A stretch of 64,000 nucleotides of DNA from Drechmeria coniospora (lineage: Eukaryota; Ascomycota; Sordariomycetes; Hypocreales; Ophiocordycipitaceae). The position numbers were made by a program, and so were the translations under genes. Below, piece after piece: positions 22,797 through 32,990 of the stretch. Location of the stretch: contig NC_054389.1 in assembly GCF_001625195.1 (NCBI RefSeq), positions 248,001-312,000 on the forward strand, written 5' to 3'. Position 1 is the first letter of the stretch. Each line of letters begins with the position of its first letter. The notes under the pieces were generated by a model, which was not told the origin of the DNA, did no database searches, and saw only the letters and a list, made by a program, of their open reading frames with translations.

Positions 22797-23004
22797 GCCT
22801 CGTCCGGCCCTCCCATCGTGCCCTCGTCCGGCCCTCCCATCGTGCCCTCGTCCGGCTCTCTCAGCGTGCCCTCGTCCGGCCCTCTCAGCGTGCCCTCGTC
22901 CGGCCCTCTCAGCGTGCCCTCGTCCGGCCCTCTCAGCGTGCCCTCGTCCGGCCCTCTCAGCGTGCCCTCGTCCGGCTCTCTCAGCGTGCCCTCGTCCGGC
23001 CCTC
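22797..23004. repeat. 24-bp minisatellite, nine copies, in the RHO3 leader
   Basis: The word cgtccgg recurs at exact 24-bp spacing (22801, 22825, ... 22993). Unit gccctcgtccggccctctca plus gcgt. The first copies carry cccatcgt in place of ctcagcgt. The array ends about 20 bp before the RHO3 start codon, so it is probably transcribed. Confidence 0.95.
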
Positions 23005-23025
23005 AACGCCCCTGCTGCCGACACC

Positions 23026-23865
23026 ATGCTCTCCCCGTGCGGCGGATCCAAGACGGTCCAGCGCAAGCTGGTGCTGCTGTGCGTGCCACCATCCACCGAC
23101 CGACGACGACGCTGACATGAGACGGCAGAGGCGACGGCGCCAGCGGCAAGACGTCCCTCCTCAACGTCTTCACCCGAGGGTAAGCCCCCCTCCCCCTGCC
23201 TCCCCCCCCCTCCCGGGGGTGCGTGCCTCGTCGGACGAGGGCTGACGGTGCGGCAGCTACTTCCCGACCGTCTACGAGCCGACCGTCTTCGAAAACTACG
23301 TCCACGACATCTTCGTCGACAACGTCCACATCGAGCTCTCGCTCTGGGACACGGCCGGCCAGGAGGAGTTTGACCGCCTGCGGTCCCTGTCTTACGGTAC
23401 GACCGACCCTGCTCGCCGCCGCCCGTGGACCTCTCACCTCTCATCCGCCCCGCTAACCCGTCGCCCTCGGCCTCGGCAGACGATACCGACCTCATCATGC
23501 TCTGCTACTCGGTCGAGAGCAAGGACTCGCTCGAGAACGTCGAGTCCAAGTGGGTCGGCGAGATTGCCGACAACTGCCCCGGCGTCAAGCTCGTCCTCGT
23601 CGCCCTCAAGTGCGACCTCCGCGAGGCCGACGACTACGACGTGGCCGAGGCGAGCAACGCCGCCGACGGCGAGCAGCCGGCCGAGAAGGGGCCCATCATC
23701 AGCTACGACCAAGGCCTCGAGGTGGCCCGGAGGATAGGCGCGTCGCGCTACCTCGAGTGCTCCGCCATGAAGAACCGGGGCGTCAACGAGGCCTTTACCG
23801 AGGCGGCCCGCGTCGCCCTGAGCGTCAAGAAGGATCGCGAGGACGGCAAATGCTCCGTCATGTAG
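23026..23865 (+). CDS. RHO3: Rho-family GTPase Rho3
   Basis: Four exons, 23026-23078, 23129-23179, 23257-23396 and 23480-23865, give 209 residues. The P-loop [11 protein letters not shown] is built across the first intron. Switch I is [14 protein letters not shown], switch [19 protein letters not shown], then [11 protein letters not shown], the base-binding LVALKCDLR (KCD in place of TKxD, as in other Rho3 proteins) and ECSAMKNRG. The C terminus ends in a CaaX box, CSVM, so prenylation is expected. Rho3 controls exocytosis, actin polarity and hyphal growth at the plasma membrane. The insert around [19 protein letters not shown] is the Rho insert region. Introns are all GT..AG. Confidence 0.96.
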
Positions 23866-24204
23866 CCTCGTCGTCCGTCCGAGCCTGCCCTCGCCGTCCC
23901 CATTGTCCCTTTTGCTTTCTCGCACCCGCTTCATACCAACGCGCGCCCGTCTATTCTTGTTCTTTGTCGCATGCATATATATATATCGCCTTGTCAAGCC
24001 GCGCCTCGGATGGGCTGCGTTCGACGCGTCCGTCCCGCGCTTTATTCTTCTTCTTTGCCTTGCTACGCCTTGGGGAGAGGGCGAGGCGCGCTGGGGGGGC
24101 TACGCACGACGTCGTCATGCTCGACCTGCGCGGACCGAGACCTTTCGCGACGCCTTCGAATCGCCGGCGCAATCGACACGACCCTGCCGCCGTCGATGAA
24201 ACAC

Positions 24205-24440
24205 CCTCTCGCCCGTCGACGAATCGCCCTTGTCCGTCGACGAATCGCCCTTGTCCGTCGACGAATCGCCCTTGTCCGTCGACGAATCGCCCTTGTCCGT
24301 CGACGAATCGTCCTCTCGTCCGTCGATGAATTGCCCTCTCGTCCGCCAACGAGTCGCCCTCTCGTCCGTCGACGAATCGCCCTCTCGTCCGTCGACAAAC
24401 CAACCTCACATCCATCGACGAATCGTCCTCTCGTCCGTCG
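24205..24440. repeat. 21/23-bp minisatellite downstream of RHO3
   Basis: About ten copies of cgtcgacgaatcgccct followed by tgtc or ctcgtc, giving 21- or 23-bp spacing. Each unit contains a GTCGAC site. Confidence 0.92.
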
Positions 24441-25019
24441 GCCGACGCCGTCGAGCCTGGTCCGGTGCCGATGGGCCGCTCTGCTTGCCTCGGGCCCGTG
24501 CCGATGGGCCGCCTCTGCTTGCCCCGGGCCCGAGCAACGTCCGGCAGCACACGCCGCCTGCGGGCTCGTTCGAATTCCCCGAGGCCACCCCCCCTACCTG
24601 CCGGTCCTCCCCGCGAAGCCGTGCCTCCACCGAGCCTCCACCGAGCCTCCACGAGCGGCCGCGCGAGGGCGCATCCGTTTGCGTCCCGAGGGCCGGCATC
24701 GAACCGCGGCGAAAGGGGGTAGCGACGAGGCGCGGCATCGGTTTCTACGTAGGCCGCATCTCCCCTCCCTTCCGAGGCCGTCCGTTGCCGTGCCGCCGAT
24801 GCTGACGTGCGTCTGCATAGGGCCTGGCCTTCAAGCCGTGCTTGACGGTGCCGACGAGCCTGCGGTACATATCTGGCTTCCTTTCATGAAAATAGACACG
24901 ACCTCGTCACGAATTTAATATCATACCGCGTCAAGATTTGATTTCCTCATATTTCGATCGCCTTTCACGATACCAGTCACCGTGTGCATGTCTGCGGACG
25001 GATCGCCACCCGTAGCCCG

Positions 25020-25073
25020 CCGTCGAAGCGACCACCGTCGAAGCGACCACCGTCGAAGCGACCGCCGTCGAGC
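25020..25073. repeat. 15-bp repeat (cgtcgaagcgaccac)
   Basis: Three to four tandem copies about 120 bp beyond the 3' end of the PSD-like gene. Confidence 0.9.
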
Positions 25074-25193
25074 TCTGCCACCGTCACCTCGACTCCAAGG
25101 CAAGGCAGGGCGACGACGCCGTGATGCAAAGGATACGCTGACCCGGTCAACCAGCCGCCTCCCGGGCTCGCCTCCCGACGGCGGGTACGTACG

Positions 25194-26558
25194 CTACGTC
25201 GCCGCCCGGACCGTCGCGAGCTTGCTTCGAACCGCCATGCTCCTGTCCGAGCGGCCAATCTTGGCCTCGTCGACCCAGTCCATGTCCAGGCCCCGGCGGA
25301 AGATCAAGCAGTGCGTCGAGCCTCCGTGGTGGAAGCTGCCAATCTCCTCGCCCTTGTCCACGCGCGTCGGCCGGCCGGTCCTGAACCTCTTGTGGATGCG
25401 GCACGTCGACACGTCGGCCATGCCGACGGCGACGAATACGGTCCGGCCGACAGGCTCGTCGGCCTCGATGTAGAAGATGGCCCGCGTCGCGACGTGGGCA
25501 ATGTACCCCTGCGCGAGGCCCGGCCCGGCCGGATCCGGCCCCTCGTCGTCGTAGAAGCCGGCCATGGTCGGCTCGGAAAAGTAGGTGCCGGCGATGAGCT
25601 CGGTCCTGACGACGGTGCCCGCCACGTGCGAGTGCCAGCGGTGGTAGGACGTGGCGCCGAGGAAGGCCTGGTACACGGTGCCGCCGACGAGATCGCCGAC
25701 CCACGGATGGCCGTCGAGCATCTCGTCGAGCGAGTACGGCTGGCCCTTGAGCCAGAAGCCGTCGCGGCGCCCGACGTTGGACCGCAGCGCAAACGGCCTC
25801 GACTCGCAGGCGGCGACGACGCAGGCCGCGTCGTCCCTCGACGCGACGGGCCGCAGCGCGTCGACGTCCCTGAAGCGGCGAGCGAAGAAGTCGTCCCAGG
25901 AGCGGAAGCCCCAGTGGTCGGCCGTCGGGTCGCAGCGGAAGAGCCGGTCGAAGGGGAGGGAGCCGCCGTCGAGGTTGCCGTCCCTCTCCATGGCCCTCAG
26001 CGCCGGCCCGCCGAGCCACATGTTCTCGTCGGCCGTGAGCACGTACCGCGAGGCCGGCGTGGCGAGCAGCTCGTCGCGCCAGGCGTCGAGGATGGCCCGG
26101 AGCCTCGCGTTGACCTCGGGCATGAGGAAGAAGGCGTAGCCGCTCGGCGTCGCCATGGGCCAGTCGAGGAGCGCGTTGAAGGGGAAGCCGATGAGGCCGA
26201 CGTCGCAGCCTCTCTGGCTCCACTCGGGGGCCTTTTCCGTCATGATGACGCTGAAGAGCTCGAGCAGGTGGCCGACGTGGCGGATCTGCCTGTTGCCGAC
26301 GGGGTCGTCGAGGTACGGCGCCTTGGCGGGCACCTCGTCGAGCATGGCCGAGGCCAGCATGCGCAGGTCGGCACGGCTGTCGATGAGCTTCCGGAGGTCG
26401 TCCACCTCGTTGGCGAGCGCCGGGACCTCGCCACGGCCGTCGACGTCCTCGACGAGCCGCCGAAGCCAGGCGACCATGATGTTGCCGTCGAGCGGCAGCC
26501 AGCCGCCGGCCCGGTGGGGTGCGACGACGGGCTCCGGCATGGTCGAGGATGGATGCAT
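25194..26558 (-). CDS. Phosphatidylserine-decarboxylase-like enzyme
   Basis: A single exon of 454 residues. The N-terminal half (about residues 25-190, GNIMVAWLRRLV..GYAFFLMPEVN) corresponds to the domain often fused to fungal PSD-like proteins. The C-terminal half is PSD-like: SWDDFFARRFRD, YHRWHSHVAGTV, IEADEPVGRTVFVAVGMADVS and the self-cleavage motif GGST at about residues 412-415. In this family, cleavage before the Ser makes the pyruvoyl cofactor. Members include true PSDs and amino-acid decarboxylases such as tryptophan decarboxylase PsiD; the substrate cannot be told here. No targeting sequence or membrane helix is obvious, unlike mitochondrial Psd1. An alternative start is the Met codon at 26540. 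It has no biosynthetic neighbours. Confidence 0.85.
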   Translation of the reverse strand: MHPSSTMPEPVVAPHRAGGWLPLDGNIMVAWLRRLVEDVDGRGEVPALANEVDDLRKLIDSRADLRMLASAMLDEVPAKAPYLDDPVGNRQIRHVGHLLELFSVIMTEKAPEWSQRGCDVGLIGFPFNALLDWPMATPSGYAFFLMPEVNARLRAILDAWRDELLATPASRYVLTADENMWLGGPALRAMERDGNLDGGSLPFDRLFRCDPTADHWGFRSWDDFFARRFRDVDALRPVASRDDAACVVAACESRPFALRSNVGRRDGFWLKGQPYSLDEMLDGHPWVGDLVGGTVYQAFLGATSYHRWHSHVAGTVVRTELIAGTYFSEPTMAGFYDDEGPDPAGPGLAQGYIAHVATRAIFYIEADEPVGRTVFVAVGMADVSTCRIHKRFRTGRPTRVDKGEEIGSFHHGGSTHCLIFRRGLDMDWVDEAKIGRSDRSMAVRSKLATVRAAT

Positions 26559-27146
26559 CGTGCCTGCGAACCGACGTCGCCTTGGTCGGGTCCCTCGTTG
26601 GCAGGCGACGGAGGGGGGAGATTGCCCATGCTCCCTGGCGGCGATGCGGACCTTTTACTGCCCCCGGGCAACCCATCCTCGTCCTCGCAAGCCGACCCGA
26701 GGCTCCTTGGTTGCGGGCAATCTACGTGGCATGCACGTCATGGGCTTCATCCTCGTCAGCACGCTTCCGCATCCCCGTTCCATTGGTCGCTTGCGCCGCG
26801 CAAGGAGGGCCCGAGGCGATGACGACGGCACGTCTGACGAAGGCGCTGAGCTCTGCGCATGCAGGTTGCGGAAGCATGCGGCATCCGATTCGACGACGGA
26901 CGTCACGACCGTTGCCATCCCCCATGCACCATGCACCGCGTGGGAGGGTCGGAGAGGCATTGCCCTTGAGGGACGGTGCCTGGCGTGCGCCGTCGTTTGT
27001 TCGTCATGGCGACGCCCTTGCCGACGCGCTCGTCAGACCGTTCGGCCGTCAAGCGGGCGAGTGGCCAAGGCCAAGGGGAACGGAGAGGTTGGATCCTCGG
27101 CTGACGAAGCTTCACGGCACGCGCACGAACCGTCGTGTTCGGGCTC

Positions 27147-27272
27147 GACGGATGGCCGGGCGAAAAGGGTCGAAGCCGAGGGGGTTCGACGACGATGGCG
27201 ACCTCGCCCGACGGATGGCCGGGTGAAAAGGGTCGAAGCCGAGGGGGTTCGACGACGATGGCGACCTCGCCC
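27147..27272. repeat. Two-copy 63-bp tandem duplication
   Basis: 27147-27209 and 27210-27272 are identical except for one C/T transition (gggcgaaaag versus gggtgaaaag). Confidence 0.95.
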
Positions 27273-28599
27273 GACGCACGCCCTGGCGCACAACGGGTGC
27301 ATCTGCATGGTCGACTCAAAGGTGCGGCGGCCGAGCGCAAGCGTGCGATGGTGCCGGCACACGAATGCTGGTGCCGTCGTGTAACCTGACCCGAGGACAG
27401 GGTGGTACGCGACGACGAGCAAGGTCAACGGCCAGACTCGTGACGAAGCGCAGTCGGTCGGGACAACCACCGAGCACCGGGGCGTCGTCCGCACTCCGCA
27501 CCGCACCGGGATGGCGCAGGATGATGCGTACGGAGCAGCACCGCATACGTGGAACGAGCAGGCACCGTATCCGTGTGCGCGGAGCAGGGGACCTCGCATG
27601 GCGAGACGACGGTCTGTCACGTCGGGCCACGCACGCACTCGCACCTCGTCTCGACTGCCGGGGGGGATGGACGTCTCGCAGCGGCACGAGCGCATGCATC
27701 CATGTTTTTCTGCTTTTGCATCGCGTCATCGCACGCAGGGCGGTGGCCTGAATCTCGACTGCCAAGCGCATAAGTAAACAACGGCGGCGGCCCCATCTTG
27801 GTCGCCGTCGTCGCCCCTGACATGGACACCCCGACGGCGGCCTCTCCCCGGCATCGTGACAGGGTGCCGGCCTTCTCAAACAGACGGGAAGGGCGGTCGG
27901 ATGAAACGTGGGAACCCGGAGAGATGTGGACGGTCGAGGCCGGTTCGCCCTTGGCTCCCTACGTGTCGGTGCACGACGGGATCGAAGGAGAGGAGAAAAA
28001 CGAAACAGACGAGGAGGAAAATAAAGGAACGAGTGAGGGGTTTGTCTGACGATGAGACGAAGCATGATTCCCGTGCCCAAGGTGGTTTAGCGCGTGTCCC
28101 TCGACACTAACCAGAGATGGTCCAATTGCTCGTCGGGCCAGTAATAATTAATCATTATTCCTGCACGGAGGAATAGGAGCTCCGTGCCGAGCCCTTGCTT
28201 GTCCACACGGGGTACCTGGGTACATGCACAAGCGGCGCCCGCCTTTCGTTGTACCGTGCAAGTACGCCAATAATTACTGTACGTTGTCTGCAAATTAAAG
28301 TACGGCTACACAGTGCATAAGCTTGAGTACGACTCCGCTTCACAGTGTATCGATGCACCTCGAAGATCACAACTGAGGAGCACAGGCTGGCAAACCACCA
28401 GAGCACCTTTTCCAGTTCCTCTCTACACCACTGAACATTTCGTGCTACGTTCCATGCACATGCAGTACTGCGCAGCACACGAGCCCGTCGAGGGGACCCC
28501 GAATCAAGCCTCTTGTCTGTTACGTTGACTCGCTGGATGTTGGAAATGAAGCCTCATGCCGTATTATTCCTGAAGCATATTGTACAGCTCGACGCAAGT

Positions 28600-29260
28600 A
28601 CTCATAAGTACTTGGCAGGTACTGTTCTTGACCATAGGTACTGTGCGGAGTACATTCACCCACACTTGCGTACGCAAATGCAATGCTACTTGTTGTACGG
28701 AGTACGCCCAAATACATGCAGTGTACCTACTGAGTACACCTAAATACATTGAATTACATGCAGTGTACTCCTAACGGAGTGCAAGTACTTACTGTACACT
28801 CAAGTACTTACAGCACAGCATTATGGCCAGTTGGCAGATTCGGAGGCACTTGCTGTACGGATGAGTCGGGTGGCTACTGGCGGGATCACAAGTACAAGTT
28901 TGTACAAGGAGGTACTTGCAGATACGAGCATGTACGGAGTAACACGAGGCGCGGAGTAAGTGCATATAAGTATAGCAAATTGGTAAGCGAACTAAGTAGA
29001 GGATGGTGCCCAACGCATACATGTACTTATACAAACTTGTCACGCACTAACCTGCTACGGAGATTTCTGTCACACACTAACCTACTACGGAGATTTCTAT
29101 ACGGAAGGGAGATTGCGTGCACGCCCTGCAATCTGTACTGTGGTTGTACAATAAATACTTGCTCCGTACTCCGTACTTACTCCGTACTTACATGTACTGT
29201 ATACCAGTTTGTACTATGCGTGCAAGTACTCCGGACATCTACTTACGAGTACAAGTAGTC
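28600..29260. repeat. Cluster of TACTCCGTA / TACGGAGTA palindromic words
   Basis: Repeated ctccgtac and gtacggag words in both orientations, for example ctccgtactccgtacttactccgtac around 29160, plus cggagtac at about 28650, 28690 and 28935. Confidence 0.8.
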
Positions 29261-29334
29261 GTCCGTACAGTGCACGCACGTACCGTATGCAAATGTTCGC
29301 GGCACAGTACGTTGTAGTGCTCTGTTCTTGTACT

Positions 29335-29493
29335 CTTCATCGTCGATCAAGTATCTTCCTCACCAAAACACGAGGAAAAGTGACTTTGAAGGGATACATG
29401 TTCCCCCTCCCCGTCCTTCATCGTCGATCAAGTATCTTCCTCACCAAAACACAAAGAAAAGTGACTTTGATGGGATACATGTTCCCCCTCCAA
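29335..29493. repeat. Two-copy 81-bp tandem duplication
   Basis: Copies start at 29335 and 29416 (cttcatcgtcgatcaagtat...). Differences include G-to-A changes (cgagg to caaag), as expected if C:G to T:A mutation had acted on one copy. Confidence 0.93.
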
Positions 29494-30314
29494 CGGTGCG
29501 GCACTGCATCCTAGTCGGCACGTTTACAATCAGAACGCATCATGCGTTTCGTCGCGGGTAAGAGCACGAGCTGAGTGCTTCGGGGCAGGGCGCAGGAAAA
29601 GGACAAATCGCTCTTTTGGCAACGGTAGGGACGCTTCCCAATGTGACGATGTAGGAAAAACGTCAAACGTTGCAGGACAGGAGGCGGACACACTGTACCG
29701 GCACACGATTTATTACGTGCACTTGCACACTAGTTGTACATGCAAGTACTTACTCCGACATGCACAGTACTGCTGTAAAGACTACAGTGGGTTAGTGGTC
29801 GTTCCGCAGGCGAATCCCAAGGTAGTGGGTACTTGAGTTTGGTCGGAGGCGGCCGCGAGAATCCAAGTACAGATGACATGACGGACGCTCAGTGGTCCAC
29901 CGAACGAGCCTGTGCCCGTCTTGCACTTGCACGCGCTCTCGACTAACAGCGAGTACCCCTCCGAAGCGTTAGAGGCATGTACCGCGCAGGTACACGCATC
30001 GGCACGGCGCACCGGAGGGGTACCGCGAGTGTACCTGCACGGGCGAGTACCCATGTGTCGGCGCCTGCTAGCGGCACGCGAAGCCGTGTGCCTGTGTCAA
30101 CCCCCCTACCCGCCAAGTGGGGGGCCTCGCACGCTGCTGCCAAACGTGCCTCGCCTCCAGCCTCGCCGTCTGTCAGCGGCACTCCACCAGGCTCCGAATC
30201 AGAAACGCTCACCTTCATGCAACACACTTCGGATCCAGACGAGGTGCCATGGCTGAGAAATTACGTGCCGCAACTCGGCCGCTCCCCTCGGCGAGCGTCG
30301 AGGCTCAGGTCCGT

Positions 30315-30323
30315 GTATAAATA
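30315..30323 (+). promoter_or_regulatory. TATA box of the secreted Pro-rich protein gene
   Basis: tataaata about 160 bp upstream of the ATG at 30477, followed by a CT-rich leader. Confidence 0.6.
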
Positions 30324-30476
30324 CGATGACGACCCCGCGAGGCGTCGAGACTCCCCTTGGCCGTGTCATGCGGAGTCGCCGGTTCGTCCCCAGATTCGTC
30401 CCCAGATTCGTCCCCAGATTCATCCCTTTCTTCTCCTCTCCTTTCATCTTTCTTTGCTTTCTCTCGTCGACGCAGC

Positions 30477-31727
30477 ATGAAGCCCTCGACTCACCTCCTC
30501 ACCGCCGCCTCCTTGGCGGCCGTGGCCCTGGCCGGCCCCGTCCCCCTCGAGTCGCGCGAGATGAAAGAGCCCAAGCCGGACGGCCATGCCATCCTGCTGG
30601 AGTGGATGTTCGACGGGAAGCCCGCCGGCGGGCTCGACGACATCACCTTTCCCATAAACCTGGCCGAGGCGAACCCGAAGGAGGAGTACTTCTTCGGCCA
30701 ATCCGTCTCCTTTGACAAGCATGACAACAAATACGCCTACATTGGCATTCAGACAAGGGACAAGGACCACAACATCCACGCCGCCTTTTCGAGCTTCCAA
30801 GCCGGCACGACGTCATCGCACGCCAACTGCAAAGACACGGCCGACCTGCGACCAGGCGTGAGCTGCGCCGTCGACATCAAAGGGGACTACAGCCACATCT
30901 ACCACCTCAACATTAAGAGAACGGGAGCGTACACGTGGAGGGGAAGCATCATCGACTCGGTGACGGGCGAGTCGACCGTCATCGGCGAATGGACGCTGCC
31001 TGAGTCGACGGGGTTGATGAGCAGCCGCCGGACCGGCTTCGTCGAGTACATACCGCAGAGCAACGGCCGGGGGGATTCCACGTGCATCGGCCTGCCGGCC
31101 GTCGCCGTCACCTTCGGGAACCCGACGAGCAACACGCCAAACTGCGGCTCGGCAACGTATTCGCAGGTGAACGGGATGGGCCGGTGCAGTGGGCAGACGG
31201 AAAGCTTCACGTCACAAAACGTCACCAACGGCGTGAACATCCAGCTGGGCCCGGACCAGAGCCCGAACAAGGCGGTGGCGATTCCGGACTCGTCGGCAAC
31301 CTCGCCGTCACCTGCGCCGCAGCCGCTGCAGTCGGAGAACCAGGGGGGCAAACCGCTTGGGAACGGCGTGGACAAGGATCCGGCGGACCCACCGGCAACA
31401 TCGCCGTCACCCGCGCCGCAGCCGCAGCAGCCAGAGAAGCAGAGGGGCCCACCGCTTGGGAACGGCGTGGAAGAGGAGCCGGCCGACGCGCGGGAGGCGA
31501 ATCCCTCCAACGGACAGCCGCCACAGCAAGGGAACCAGAGGGGCCCATCTGCTGGGACCGGTAAGGGAGACGGCACAGACAAGTCGACGCTGCCATCTCC
31601 ACCGGCCGCGAAGCCCGCGCCGTCCCGGTACGGGCAGACGCCGCAGCCCGAGGATCTGAAGGACGGCAACGGCCTGGGAGCGGGAGAGGAACCGAACGAA
31701 TGCCCGGCCGAGTACGAGGACTACTAG
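30477..31727 (+). CDS. Secreted protein with Pro-rich repeat tail, unknown function
   Basis: A single exon of 416 residues. A classical signal peptide (KPSTHLLTAASLAAVALAG) is followed by a folded domain to about residue 265 with paired Cys (ANCKDT..GVSCAV, DSTCIG..TPNCGS) and beta-strand-like segments (YAYIGIQTRD, YSHIYHLNIKR, WRGSIIDSVTGE, VIGEWTLP). This resembles fungal secreted proteins with a DUF3472-type or related lectin-like fold, but I am not certain. The rest is low-complexity Pro/Gln/Gly with a repeat of about 34-40 residues (SPSPAPQP...PLGNGV.....PAD), two clear copies and a decayed third. An extracellular or wall location is inferred. The start follows a TATA box. Confidence 0.75.
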   Translation: MKPSTHLLTAASLAAVALAGPVPLESREMKEPKPDGHAILLEWMFDGKPAGGLDDITFPINLAEANPKEEYFFGQSVSFDKHDNKYAYIGIQTRDKDHNIHAAFSSFQAGTTSSHANCKDTADLRPGVSCAVDIKGDYSHIYHLNIKRTGAYTWRGSIIDSVTGESTVIGEWTLPESTGLMSSRRTGFVEYIPQSNGRGDSTCIGLPAVAVTFGNPTSNTPNCGSATYSQVNGMGRCSGQTESFTSQNVTNGVNIQLGPDQSPNKAVAIPDSSATSPSPAPQPLQSENQGGKPLGNGVDKDPADPPATSPSPAPQPQQPEKQRGPPLGNGVEEEPADAREANPSNGQPPQQGNQRGPSAGTGKGDGTDKSTLPSPPAAKPAPSRYGQTPQPEDLKDGNGLGAGEEPNECPAEYEDY

Positions 31728-32990
31728 TTGGCGAGCTTCAAAGGAGACGGCCATGACGGCGTTGCTTGGAGAAAGGGAATGCCGCTGCATCTGCTGCCAC
31801 CCACGACATGCTACGGCATGAGCGGGGCAGGCACGTAGGTGTGCTGGCAGGCAGACATTCATTCGTACACACGTACTATAGTATTACTATAGTATTACTC
31901 TTTCGTTTCAACTCTTGCACCGAAATCATTCGCGCTTTGAATGCTCCAAGGAACGGCCATCGACGGCAACACCAAGCGTCCCCGTCGTCGCCGACCATGG
32001 TGGTTGCTTGTGCTTCGCCACTCCATCGCCGGCTTCACATTTTTCCCTGCCGCGACGTCCGCTCGAGGCGGTACAGGTACAGGCACATGTGTAGCCACCC
32101 AAGTCGGCACGGGCGCGCATGTACATGTACAAGCTCGACCACGCGGCGCTCCAACCGGCACTCTCCCGGCACCTTACCCGGCACCGTACCCGGCACGCGA
32201 GCACGCAAGTACCTCAAAGTACTCTTCAGCCGAGTGCGGTGCGGTGCAGGCGGTCGGGGCACTCGCCGGTACATGCGTGGTACCCGCCACCGTTGCCGGT
32301 ACATACCTACCCCGCCGAGTCGGCAGGGAGTCGCACCTGCCCGCCGGCAAATACGGAGGTCCCCACTTGGATCGCCATGTCGACCATTGGCATCCGCCTT
32401 GGCACCGGCGGTGGTGACGGTCCTGAGCGCTGATTGGCTGGGAGACAATGCTGTGGGGTCGCGCCGCGCTCCTTCCCTGCTCGTCAGCTCGCCCGTCGGC
32501 CTGCAACTTGGCCTCCTTCGGAAGCAGCGACCTAGGTTGCGGCCACGAACGGACCTTCCGAGATTCGGACCGGGCAGCGACGACAAGACTGCTCCTTCCC
32601 TCGACCGTCCCGTCCCCTCGACCCCCCTCAACAAAAAATCCCCCCCCCCATCTCTCAACCCCCTCGCCTCTCTCCAACCCTCGCCTCTCTCAACCTCACC
32701 TCACGACGGCGGTGCTGACGACCGCTGCCGGCACCGACACGGACGCCGACGCGCACTCGCGAGCCCGCACGGCCGACGACCCACGGACGCGGAAGCGTCG
32801 AGGCACGGAAACACGGACGCCGACGGCGACTCGACCGAGCGACGCCCGACGCACGACGAGTCGCACCTCGATCGAGCGACGCTCTCGCCTCGCCCGCTTC
32901 CTGCCCGTCACCCCCCCGACCTCGACGCGGCCGGATCCCCGTCGATGATGCATCGTCGATAGAGCGGCCACAACCCAGCTTCGTCCCACC
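31728..32990. other. Spacer upstream of the CRH-type gene
   Basis: No gene supported. It has an AT-rich block (31860-31930), a GTAC-rich block (32060-32310), a poly-C run near 32641-32650 and a long CT-rich leader. Confidence 0.55.

Larger units (their letters stand above)
20834..23025. other. Spacer rich in minisatellites
   Basis: No supportable gene. Includes GAGGATGGATGGCATCGTCGACGGCCATTA-type repeats (about 20935-21110), a GCGAGGCAGTGGGCGGT family (about 21250-21740), a short duplication of gattgggggggtc near 22110-22150, and the 24-bp array before RHO3. The TACGGAGTA word occurs near 21799. Confidence 0.55.
23866..25193. other. Spacer with 21-bp and 15-bp arrays
   Basis: Between the RHO3 stop and the PSD-like gene (convergent). 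No gene seen. An (AT)n run lies near 23975. Confidence 0.6.
26559..30476. other. Gene-free 3.9-kb spacer, GC-rich then AT-rich
   Basis: To about 28080 it is GC-rich with unsupported Arg-rich frames and a 63-bp duplication. From 28100 to 29320 it is AT-richer, with many GTAC, TACTCCGTAC and CGGAGTAC words and no coding structure. An 81-bp duplication follows at 29335-29493. The last 200 bp form the promoter and leader of the next gene, with a 12-bp repeat (agattcgtcccc) at 30382-30423. Confidence 0.55.

Noticed and set aside
22643..23245. 200-residue Arg/Pro-rich frame with RALVRPSQ repeats
   Set aside because: Product of the 24-bp array; it runs out of frame into RHO3 exons.
27316..28080. 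254-residue minus-strand open frame
   Set aside because: Arg/Pro/Cys-rich with no recognisable domain, typical of non-coding GC-rich DNA here.
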